Of a DNA stretch of 13,659 nucleotides, positions 6,991-13,659 are shown piece by piece; position 1 is the stretch's first letter; the number at the start of each line of letters is the position of its first letter. Made by a program: the position numbers and the translations under genes. The stretch covers positions 1-13,659 of the forward strand of contig CAJWZG010000051.1 of assembly GCA_913049565.1 (NCBI GenBank), read 5' to 3'. The notes beneath the pieces were generated by a model that saw nothing but the letters and a program-made list of their open reading frames with translations, had not been told where the DNA came from and did no database searches. This stretch comes from an uncultured Gammaproteobacteria bacterium. GTDB lineage: Bacteria; Pseudomonadota; Gammaproteobacteria; Pseudomonadales; Azotimanducaceae_A.

Positions 6991-8721
6991 ATGGCGCAGA
7001 TGCTGGCCAGCTGCGCCTTTTTTATGGCACTTGTCGCGTGGATTTCCTACCTCAAAACCCGCGGTGAGGTCGCTACTCGAGACGGTTACTTTCTGGCTGG
7101 GAGAGGATTAACCGCCGTCTTTATCGCCGGGTCAATGCTGCTTACCAATTTGTCAGCTGAGCAGTTAATCGGTCTCAACGGCTCAGCCTACGGTTTTAAT
7201 CTCAGCAGTATGGGTTGGGAGGTGACCGCTGCCGTCTCGACGGTCTGCATGGCCTTCTTATTTCTGCCCCGGTATTTGGCCGGTGCTTTTACAACGTTGC
7301 CGCAATTTCTCAATGATCGTTTTGACGGCGCCGTGCGCGCATTATCAGCGGTGTTGTTTATGGTCGGATACGGCCTGATAACCATCCCGTCGGTATTGTA
7401 TGCAGGCTCGATAGCCGTAATGCAGCTGTTCGATGTGCCCACACTGCTCGGGCTGTCTTATGCCCAATCGTTAGTGGTCACCATCGTCGGTATCGGTTGC
7501 ATCGGGGCCCTTTATGCTGTCTTTGGGGGTTTAAGGGCCGTCGCTGTCTCGGATACGCTAAATGGCATTGGACTGTTGATGATCGGGCTAACGGTACCAA
7601 TTTTGGGCTTAATCGCTCTCGGTGACGGTAGTTTTGCTGCCGGTCTTCACACGGTAGCCAACACCGAGACGCAGAAACTCAATGCTATTGGTGGGCCGAC
7701 AGATCCCACACCTTTCGCAACTCTGTTCACCGGCATGGTGTTCGCCAACCTCTTCTATTGGTGCACAAATCAATATGTTATACAGCGTACGTTGGCCGCT
7801 AAGAGCTTGGCTGAAGGTCAGAAAGGGGTGCTGTTTTCTGGTTTCTTTAAAGTCTTGGTGCCGCTCTTGATGATGCTACCCGGCGTTATCGCGTTTCATC
7901 TTTACGGCGGGCCGAATCAGCCTGACGGATTGTCCTCGATCGACCTGGCTTACCCGCGTTTGATAGCCGATGTGCTGCCTAGCTACGCGATGGGCTTTTT
8001 TCTCGCCGTTTTGCTGGGAGCCGTGTTCTCATCCTTCAATTCACTGCTAAACAGTGCAGCGACCCTGTTCTGTCTGGATGTGTACTTGCCCTATCGACAG
8101 CGTCGAGGTCATGCCGAATTGGATGACCCATCACTGCTTCGCATAGCTCGGCGCGTTAGCGTCGTTATCGCATTGTTTTCTTTTGTCGTCGCGCCACTTT
8201 TGCAGTTCGCACCAGATGGTCTTTGGCAGGTGATTCGCGTGTTCACTGGCTTTTACAATATTCCGATTGTTGCAATCGTGATTGTTGGGTTGTTTAGCCT
8301 TCAGGTGCCAGCCTTGGGTCCTAAGCTGGTCATCGCTTTTCATCTCATCGCCTATGGCTTGCTGCAGTTTGTGTTCAACGACGTGGTCAATATCCACTTC
8401 CTGCATTTATACGCCATCCTGTTTGTCATTGAGGTTGGCATACTATTGGTGACGGGTTATCTGTTTCCAAAAACCGAGGTGTGGCAGTACTCGGCTACGC
8501 ATAAGGTATCGATGGAGCCGTGGCGATTTCGGGTTCCTTGCGCGTTTACACTGTTGTCCTGCGTGCTGGCGCTATACTTGCTGTTTTCCCCAATCGGTTT
8601 GGTAGACGGCCTGAGCCGGAGCTTTTGGCCGTTAATTTTGTCGCTGGGTCTAGGCAACGCGGCCTTGTGGGGTTGGTATCTTTTATGCGGTCGACCGGCC
8701 GCCGCAGTTGACGGTATTTGA
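6991..8721 (+). CDS. Sodium:solute symporter (SSS/SLC5 family)
   Basis: A 576-residue inner-membrane protein with some 13-14 hydrophobic segments, the normal SSS size. Family hallmarks: YFLAGRGL near residue 35; the LTNLSAEQLIGLNGSAYG segment near 52-70; and WCTNQYVIQRTLAAKSLAEG near 257-276, followed by a long membrane span. This wording is of the vSGLT/YidK-like branch that imports sugars, cyclitols or related polar solutes with sodium. The ATG at 6991 is the first after an in-frame stop at 6979; no good ribosome binding site is seen, so translation may be weak or coupled. It starts 49 bases after the thiolase, and its stop is 10 bases before the oxidoreductase start. It is the likely entry route for the substrate of this locus; the solute cannot be named from sequence. 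Confidence 0.93.
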   Translation: MAQMLASCAFFMALVAWISYLKTRGEVATRDGYFLAGRGLTAVFIAGSMLLTNLSAEQLIGLNGSAYGFNLSSMGWEVTAAVSTVCMAFLFLPRYLAGAFTTLPQFLNDRFDGAVRALSAVLFMVGYGLITIPSVLYAGSIAVMQLFDVPTLLGLSYAQSLVVTIVGIGCIGALYAVFGGLRAVAVSDTLNGIGLLMIGLTVPILGLIALGDGSFAAGLHTVANTETQKLNAIGGPTDPTPFATLFTGMVFANLFYWCTNQYVIQRTLAAKSLAEGQKGVLFSGFFKVLVPLLMMLPGVIAFHLYGGPNQPDGLSSIDLAYPRLIADVLPSYAMGFFLAVLLGAVFSSFNSLLNSAATLFCLDVYLPYRQRRGHAELDDPSLLRIARRVSVVIALFSFVVAPLLQFAPDGLWQVIRVFTGFYNIPIVAIVIVGLFSLQVPALGPKLVIAFHLIAYGLLQFVFNDVVNIHFLHLYAILFVIEVGILLVTGYLFPKTEVWQYSATHKVSMEPWRFRVPCAFTLLSCVLALYLLFSPIGLVDGLSRSFWPLILSLGLGNAALWGWYLLCGRPAAAVDGI

Positions 8722-8731
8722 GCATCGTTTT

Positions 8732-9961
8732 ATGAGCAAAATGAGATTACGCGGGTTCGAGAACGCACCAGGACAACGCCACGTCTCTGATGACGATCGC
8801 TACCTGTACCAGCGCGAAGAGCCAAAGTTCCGCTTGGTGGTGATTGGCACGGGCACCATGGGGCAAGAGCATATGCGCGTAGCAGCGTTGCTGGGTCGAG
8901 CGCGTATTCACGGCATCTACGATACCCAGACTCTGAGCATGGATGTGGCCGAGGCGAATTTTCGATCTTTGCAGTCCGAACCGTTGGTGCGCTACGACAC
9001 CTTAGCCTCGGCCTGTCATGATCCTGCTGCGGATGCGCTGCTGATCTGCACACCCAATTACACTCACTACGAGGTGCTGCAAACCGCGTTGCAATCGCAA
9101 AAGCCGATCTTTCTGGAAAAACCGATGGCAACGGATTTGCAGGATGCCGCGGGCATCGTGAGCGCAAACAACAACTATGCTTCGTTCATACAAATAGGTT
9201 TGCAATATCGATACAAACCCCAGTACCTCGAAGCGTTTCGTGAAGCGCTGGATAACCAAACGCTTGGATCCATCAAAACCATCAGCGTTAGCGAATACCG
9301 GCCACCGTTTCTCGACAAGGTAGATCAGTGGAACAAATTTGAGCGGCTCAGCGGAGGCACCCTGGTCGAGAAGTGTTGCCACTATTTTGATCTGATCAAC
9401 TTACTGGCAGCCGGCAGGCCGCAGCGCGTCTACGCAGGCGGAGGCCAAGCAGTGAATTTCCTCGATTTTGAGCGCAACGGGGCGCAATCCGATATCGACG
9501 ATCACGCCTTCGTAGGCATTGATTACGCAAACGGTGTGAGGGCCAGTTTCACCTTGAATATGTTTTGTCCTGACTTTTACGAAGAGTTGGTTGTGGTGGG
9601 TGATGCCGGTCGGTTGAAAACCGAGGAGTATCACGACATCCACCGCAGCGCTGGCGCTAGCGCCAGTCTAACCCTGCGAATGGGCGAGAACGCGCCATCG
9701 AAAACCACTGAGCTGAGCTATCCAAAAGCCATCGAGCAAAGCGGCCACCATGGCTCCACCTATTTTGAGCATATTGCCTTGATGGATCGTTTAGAAGGCA
9801 AGGCAGTGGACAGCGCCACACCTATGCAGGGCATGTGGGCCATGCTGGTAGCAAGTGCTGCCCAGCAATCTATTGAGACAAATCAGATGGTGGATATCGA
9901 TGATTTCATCGACGACCACAATCTTGTCTTTCTACTAAATCCCAGTACAACACAGGAATAA
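8732..9961 (+). CDS. Gfo/Idh/MocA family oxidoreductase
   Basis: A 409-residue NAD(P)-dependent dehydrogenase. The Rossmann motif VVIGTGTMG lies at residues 36-44 after an unusual 30-residue leader. The catalytic EKP motif is at 129-131 (FLEKPMATDL), and GGTLVEKCCHYFDL with His217 marks the substrate-binding domain. Members oxidise or reduce hydroxyl groups of sugars, inositols and similar ring polyols. The ATG at 8732 is preferred, 10 bases after the transporter stop; a TTG at 8708 overlapping the transporter is possible but unneeded. A second ATG is at 8741. It forms one packed operon with the transporter, the aldo/keto reductase and the dioxygenase, which supports a polyol or carbohydrate-like substrate. 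A perfect 16-bp palindrome is embedded at 9651-9666, coding for a short Ala/Ser/Gly stretch. Confidence 0.92.
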   Translation: MSKMRLRGFENAPGQRHVSDDDRYLYQREEPKFRLVVIGTGTMGQEHMRVAALLGRARIHGIYDTQTLSMDVAEANFRSLQSEPLVRYDTLASACHDPAADALLICTPNYTHYEVLQTALQSQKPIFLEKPMATDLQDAAGIVSANNNYASFIQIGLQYRYKPQYLEAFREALDNQTLGSIKTISVSEYRPPFLDKVDQWNKFERLSGGTLVEKCCHYFDLINLLAAGRPQRVYAGGGQAVNFLDFERNGAQSDIDDHAFVGIDYANGVRASFTLNMFCPDFYEELVVVGDAGRLKTEEYHDIHRSAGASASLTLRMGENAPSKTTELSYPKAIEQSGHHGSTYFEHIALMDRLEGKAVDSATPMQGMWAMLVASAAQQSIETNQMVDIDDFIDDHNLVFLLNPSTTQE

Positions 9962-9968
9962 TACACTT

Positions 9969-10943
9969 ATGCAAACCATCGTCGTTGGTGATCAAGTCAT
10001 GCCCGCTGTCGGTTTGGGGCTGTGGAAAATCGATGCGGCTGATGTTGCGCAGGCTGTTTACGAGGCTATTCGTGCGGGCTATCGTCACCTCGACAGCGCC
10101 GCAGACTATGGTAACGAAGCCGAAGTGGGGCAGGGTATCGCCCAGGCGATCGCCGATGGGCTATGTACTCGGCAAGAGTTGTGGGTGACTTCAAAGCTTT
10201 GGAACACCTATCACCGAGCCGAACATGTAGAGGCCGCCTGTCAAAAGTCGTTAGACGACTTGGGTTTGGATTGTTTCGACCTTTACCTAGTACACTTTCC
10301 CATCGCACTAAAGTTCGTCGGCTTTAACGACCGCTATCCACCAGAATGGATCTTTGACCCCACAGCAAATAAGCCACGGATGGAGCGAGACCCTGTGCCG
10401 CTGAGCGAAACCTGGGCAGGTATGGAGGCCTTGGTAGAGCGTGGTTTGGCGAAGCAGATTGGGGTGTGTAACTACAGCACGGGTTTGCTACATGACCTAA
10501 TGAGTTATGCCCGGGTTAAGCCAGCCATGCTGCAAATTGAGTCGCATCCCTACCTCACACAACAGGCGCTGATTCGAACGGCTCAAGGGTATGGTTTGGC
10601 GGTTACTGCTTTTTCGCCGCTGGGGGCGTCCTCTTACTTGGAACTGGATATGGCTACTCAGCAGGAATCGGTGCTCAGTGAAAACAAAGTAGCTAAGATT
10701 GCGCAACATCACGGGGTGAGTGCTGCTCAGGTGGTTTTGCGTTGGGGGCTGCAACGCGGCACGGCAGTTATACCCAAGACCAGCAAGGCTGAACGCTTAA
10801 AGGAAAATCTGGATGTGTCAGGTTTTGTGTTGACTGAAGGCGAAATGAGTGAGATTTCCTCGCTCAACAAGAACCGACGGTTTAATGATCCGGGTGTTTT
10901 CTGCGCGGACGCTTTCAATACCTTCCACGCGATATACGACTGA
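9969..10943 (+). CDS. Aldo/keto reductase, xylose/aldose-reductase-like
   Basis: A 324-residue (alpha/beta)8-barrel NADPH-dependent carbonyl reductase. The full catalytic tetrad is visible: Asp42 and Tyr47 in HLDSAADYGNE, Lys76 in TSKLWN, and His109 in LYLVHFPIA. The cofactor segment VIPKTSKAERLKEN and the RFNDPG tail are present. The insert around HFPIALKFVGFNDRYPPEW (about 109-127) and the PKTSK wording recall fungal xylose reductases and plant mannose-6-phosphate reductases (AKR2-like) more than the usual bacterial 2,5-diketogluconate reductases; this comparison is from memory. It starts 7 bases after the oxidoreductase stop, with AGGA about 11 bases ahead, and its TGA overlaps the next ATG. 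It would reduce an aldehyde or ketone made or used by its neighbours. Confidence 0.93.
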   Translation: MQTIVVGDQVMPAVGLGLWKIDAADVAQAVYEAIRAGYRHLDSAADYGNEAEVGQGIAQAIADGLCTRQELWVTSKLWNTYHRAEHVEAACQKSLDDLGLDCFDLYLVHFPIALKFVGFNDRYPPEWIFDPTANKPRMERDPVPLSETWAGMEALVERGLAKQIGVCNYSTGLLHDLMSYARVKPAMLQIESHPYLTQQALIRTAQGYGLAVTAFSPLGASSYLELDMATQQESVLSENKVAKIAQHHGVSAAQVVLRWGLQRGTAVIPKTSKAERLKENLDVSGFVLTEGEMSEISSLNKNRRFNDPGVFCADAFNTFHAIYD

Positions 10944-11914
10944 TGCCAGATATTGAATTAAGAGCACTGGCTAACCAGCAGGTTGCCACAACGGATGCTT
11001 TTCCACGGATGTACTGCGCAGGCAGTGGCATGGATGTTCAGGGCGCAGCAGGTTGGGTAGCAATGCATCGCGCCTCAATACAAGAACAGCTCGATCAGTG
11101 CGGGGCAGTAGTGTTTCGAGGGTTTGGGTTATCTAGCGACAGCCACTTTGACCAGTTTATTCGGGCGTTTGCCTGGCAAAATTTCACTTACGCTGAATCG
11201 CTGTCTAACGCAGTGCGTCGCAACCGGACAGACCGGGTGTTCACTGCGAATGAAGCACCCCCCGACGTGTCTATCTACCTGCATCATGAAATGGCGCAGA
11301 CGCCTATCTATCCCTCGAAGCTGTTTTTTTTCTGTGAACAGCCCGCACTTAAAGGAGGGGCAACGCCTATTTGCCGATCCGATTGGCTGTTGGAACGGCT
11401 AGCCCTTGATGCTCCTGCCTTTGTTGCCGCCTGTGCAGAGCGCGGCGTGCGTTACTCCCAAACCATGCCTTTGGATGAAGATCTGGCCTCCGGCCAAGGC
11501 CGCAGTTGGCGCAGTACCCTGAGCGCCAACAACCGCCTTGAAGCGGAGGCGAAGCTAACTGCGCTGAGTTACGAGTGGTCGTGGCTCGCCGATGGTTCTT
11601 TGCAGGTAACAACCCCAGTGTTGCCGGCGGTACGAACCCTTAACGACGGCAGTCAGTCATTCTTCAATCAGTTGATCGCGGCGTTTTTCGGCTGGCAGGA
11701 CGCGCGCAATGACGGCCGAAAAGCGATCACTCATGGTGATGGAACACCTCTGAATAACGATGCGATGCAGGCAGCCGTTGCGCTGGCAGAGGAACTGACA
11801 GTAGACCTACGGTGGCAGCAAGGGGATGTGGCGCTAGTGGATAACTTTCGTGTCATGCATGGGCGCCGACCTTTTGCAGGCGAAAGACGAGTGCTGGCCT
11901 CTTTAGTGGCCTAG
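10943..11914 (+). CDS. TauD-like Fe(II)/2-oxoglutarate-dependent dioxygenase
   Basis: A 323-residue jelly-roll (cupin-type) oxygenase that uses Fe(II), oxygen and 2-oxoglutarate, releasing succinate and CO2, usually to hydroxylate or oxidatively cleave a small molecule. Metal ligands: His114 and Glu116 in YLHHEMAQTP (HxE rather than the commoner HxD) and distal His306 in RVMHGRRPF, with an Arg at 315-316 to hold 2-oxoglutarate. The block KLFFFCEQPALKGGATPICRSD (about residues 126-147) is typical of the SyrP/TauD branch. The start overlaps the aldo/keto reductase stop (TGATG), so translation is coupled. It is the last gene of the plus-strand operon. It makes the pathway oxygen-dependent. Taurine itself is unlikely, as the HxE branch mostly acts on other substrates; the real one is unknown. 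Confidence 0.88.
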   Translation: MPDIELRALANQQVATTDAFPRMYCAGSGMDVQGAAGWVAMHRASIQEQLDQCGAVVFRGFGLSSDSHFDQFIRAFAWQNFTYAESLSNAVRRNRTDRVFTANEAPPDVSIYLHHEMAQTPIYPSKLFFFCEQPALKGGATPICRSDWLLERLALDAPAFVAACAERGVRYSQTMPLDEDLASGQGRSWRSTLSANNRLEAEAKLTALSYEWSWLADGSLQVTTPVLPAVRTLNDGSQSFFNQLIAAFFGWQDARNDGRKAITHGDGTPLNNDAMQAAVALAEELTVDLRWQQGDVALVDNFRVMHGRRPFAGERRVLASLVA

Positions 11915-11942
11915 GCGGTTGCTGCGCCGTATGGTGTATTTG

Positions 11943-13091
11943 TTAACCAATCCAAAGTCGATTTAAACGACGCTCGATCACCCAGCGGGTCGGGGCATTG
12001 AGCAGCGCGCTGCCGATGGAAGAATCGATGGCGGATTGCACTGCATGTTGCTCCTCTGGGCTAAGTGCCTGAAAGTAGCGCTGACCTCTCTGAGCGATCC
12101 AGACATGATGCAGATTGGCCTGATGCCGCTGAGTTGTCCCATGTAAAACGACGGCCTCTGCTTCAAGGGTAGGTTGGTCTTGTTCATCGTTTAAGGCAAA
12201 GCCCACGCTCGGTTGCTGGGCATCCATTGCTTGTTGGAACGCCAGGCTGCTAAGCACGAAGGGTGTCCCGTAATGTTCAAGCAGATGGCTGAGGAAGGCT
12301 AGGGCGGTTTCGGGTATCTCGTCGTTCGGCGGATAGGTAACCGGGTAGTCGTAGAATTCAGGGGACTGAAGCTCAGGCGTCAGCATATGTTCTACCCAGC
12401 GGAAAACCCTTGGGGCGTGTTGCTGCATAAGTCGCAGTCCGGCAGGGTCGCGCCCAAGATGCGCATGCATCGCGCCCATGATGGAGTAGTCGGCCGCGCT
12501 TGGATGTCCGCCAAGCAAATAGGGATGATGCTGCAAATGCCTTTCGAGCAGCTGCAGCACAGCGAGGTACTGCGCGTCTAAAGCCGCCCGAATCTGCTCA
12601 TTTGTTGGTGGTAGCCCGTAGCTCATCATTCGTTCGGCAATCAGGTTGCCGTATTTGTGTAATTCCTCATCGCTACCCTGCGGCCGAAATGAACGGCCGA
12701 AGTCGGCTTTGACAAAATCGAGGTTCTCCTCGAACAACCAGCGATGCTGCCAAGCCAGCCCTACCAAACCTTCACTACCCAGCAGTTCAACTAGATGCAC
12801 AAAGGTTCGCTGCTTCGGGGAGCTTGGAAAGGCTGGCAGGTCAGGGAACAGATGCTCTAGGTGATCGAGTATTTCCACGCTGTCCTGAATGACCTCGCCA
12901 CTGGGCGTTAGCATTTGGGGGATGCGATGGGAGCCTGAAGTCGGTCTCACCTTTTCCCGAAATCGCGCTTCGCTTGGCAGGCGCTCGACAAACGGGATAC
13001 CTTTCTTCCGCAGTAGGCAGCGAGACTTGGCCGTGTAGTAAGAGGCATAAGATCCGTAAAGCGTGTAGGGGAGGTTTATAGGTTTGCTCAC
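11943..13091 (-). CDS. Glutathione S-transferase-like protein with long C-terminal extension
   Basis: A 382-residue protein, whereas most bacterial GSTs have 200-230. The N-terminal thioredoxin-like domain (about 7-82) starts YTLYGSYASYYTAKSRCLL, has the cis-proline of IPQML (Pro58), and the glutathione-binding acidic-Ser pair in VIQDS (Asp70-Ser71). The helical domain (about 95-230) includes HPYLLGGHPSAADYSIMGAM, the GST N-capping region. The last 150 residues are an extension of unknown role. No ATG lies ahead of the fold. The GTG at 13091 is chosen because GGAAAG stands 4 bases ahead and the fold starts a few residues later; a GTG at 13145 would add a poor leader. It converges on the dioxygenase gene and diverges from the MAPEG gene. 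It may conjugate or isomerise electrophiles, with no seen link to the catabolic block. Confidence 0.85.
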   Translation of the reverse strand: MSKPINLPYTLYGSYASYYTAKSRCLLRKKGIPFVERLPSEARFREKVRPTSGSHRIPQMLTPSGEVIQDSVEILDHLEHLFPDLPAFPSSPKQRTFVHLVELLGSEGLVGLAWQHRWLFEENLDFVKADFGRSFRPQGSDEELHKYGNLIAERMMSYGLPPTNEQIRAALDAQYLAVLQLLERHLQHHPYLLGGHPSAADYSIMGAMHAHLGRDPAGLRLMQQHAPRVFRWVEHMLTPELQSPEFYDYPVTYPPNDEIPETALAFLSHLLEHYGTPFVLSSLAFQQAMDAQQPSVGFALNDEQDQPTLEAEAVVLHGTTQRHQANLHHVWIAQRGQRYFQALSPEEQHAVQSAIDSSIGSALLNAPTRWVIERRLNRLWIG

Positions 13092-13239
13092 CGACTTTCC
13101 ATTTTTGACTAAGATAAATATTGCCGCGTTCGCGCTGCCCCACACTACCAGCAGTCATCTTGTTTCTATACGGCCTATTGGTTAGCGTCGTTTGCGCATG
13201 GCGGGAAAGAGCGCGTCATCAGAAAACGAGGGAAAGACT
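13092..13239. promoter_or_regulatory. Divergent spacer between the GST-like and MAPEG genes
   Basis: About 148 bases holding the ribosome binding sites of both genes. It has an AT-rich core at roughly 13102-13129 that is the likeliest place for promoter elements. I do not see a clear pair of -35 and -10 boxes on either strand. Confidence 0.35.
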
Positions 13240-13614
13240 ATGATTGAAATGATTCTTTTGGGCCTGTTATTGCTGCTCGTACAGCTTATGTTGCCGAGCG
13301 TAATCGCATTGATAGGAGGCAACGTATCGGTGGCTTATCTGTTTAGCTCGAGAGACGAGACGCCGGAAAAAACCGCTACCGTTGAACGAGCCCAGCGCGC
13401 TTGTGCAAATCTATTGGAAACGTTGCCAGCGTTCCTTGTGTTGGGTGTGCTTGCTATCTTGCAAGGCGCAGATGTCGTGGTCTTGGCCCAAGGTTGGCTG
13501 ATACTGCGAGTTGTTTATCTGGCGTTCTACCTCACCGGGACGGCCTATGTACGCTCTTTCGTCTGGGTCGCCTCAGTCGGTTGCCTGATCGGTATGGTTC
13601 TACCGCTGTTGTAA
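13240..13614 (+). CDS. MAPEG family small integral membrane protein
   Basis: A 124-residue protein with four hydrophobic spans, the usual size of MAPEG proteins (membrane-associated proteins in eicosanoid and glutathione metabolism). The family block RAQRACANLLETLPAFLVLG (about residues 48-67), linking spans one and two, is clear: Arg-x-x-Arg-Ala-x-x-Asn...Glu. Many relatives bind glutathione and act as transferases or peroxidases in the membrane; many bacterial ones are unassigned. The ATG at 13240 is chosen because GAGGG lies 7 bases ahead and the first span begins at once; an ATG at 13192 would add a polar leader. It sits divergent to the GST-like gene, so both may serve glutathione-linked detoxification. 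Confidence 0.85.
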   Translation: MIEMILLGLLLLLVQLMLPSVIALIGGNVSVAYLFSSRDETPEKTATVERAQRACANLLETLPAFLVLGVLAILQGADVVVLAQGWLILRVVYLAFYLTGTAYVRSFVWVASVGCLIGMVLPLL

Positions 13615-13659
13615 CGCGGTAAAGCCCGCTAGCACCCACGCGATCAAAGTGATGAGATA
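13615..13659. other. Right-edge non-coding tail
   Basis: Short stretch after the MAPEG stop. It holds only a weak GCGG/CCGC fold without a T-run, and no gene is seen before the window ends. Confidence 0.4.

Noticed and set aside
8708..8731. TTG start for the Gfo/Idh/MocA gene overlapping the transporter
   Set aside because: An ATG at 8732 gives a full protein with normal operon spacing; no ribosome binding site supports the TTG.
11915..11942. Bidirectional terminator between the dioxygenase and GST-like genes
   Set aside because: Only a 4-bp GGCG/CGCC stem with no T-run on either strand.
13617..13631. Terminator after the MAPEG gene
   Set aside because: Weak 4-bp fold, no T-run before the window ends.

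Overview
The window looks like a piece of an aerobic proteobacterial genome, most likely a marine-type gammaproteobacterium. This placement is inferred from the style of the proteins and a mid-range base composition; there is no rRNA or other marker gene here. It is a dense catabolic locus of two divergent gene blocks around a control region at about 4265-4482, followed by a separate detoxification-type pair at the right end.

Left edge (1-848): no coherent gene. A slice of a beta-N-acetylhexosaminidase (NagZ) gene at about 552-839, minus strand, is much more GC-rich than its surroundings and is cut at both ends. The stretch before it has only inverted repeats. This edge is either a scar of gene remnants or an assembly join.

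Minus-strand block (4264 down to 849): a double hot-dog MaoC-like protein, a Cys-type sulfatase with no signal peptide, and a protein of the glycine/sarcosine/betaine reductase selenoprotein B (GrdB-like) family. The last gene is the main discovery. Its frame is interrupted by one TGA exactly at the first position of a redox motif of form UxxC (Sec-Pro-Val-Cys). The homologous protein continues in the same frame afterwards, and a short hairpin with a GU-containing loop lies 16 bases past the TGA, where a bacterial SECIS element should be. It is best read as one 308-residue selenoprotein, not as two ORFs or a pseudogene.

Plus-strand block (4483-11914): amidohydrolase, thiolase, sodium:solute symporter, Gfo/Idh/MocA oxidoreductase, aldo/keto reductase and TauD-like Fe(II)/2-oxoglutarate dioxygenase. 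The last four are packed within 10 bp or less of each other, so they are almost certainly an operon. Together the two blocks suggest uptake of a small organic solute (possibly a sulfate ester), cytoplasmic desulfation, redox and hydroxylation steps, ring or C-C hydrolysis by the amidohydrolase, and thiolytic cleavage to acyl-CoA. The substrate cannot be read from the sequence, and the GrdB-like selenoprotein would be an unassigned redox step.

Right end (11943-13614): an unusually long glutathione S-transferase-like protein on the minus strand, diverging from a small MAPEG-family membrane protein on the plus strand.
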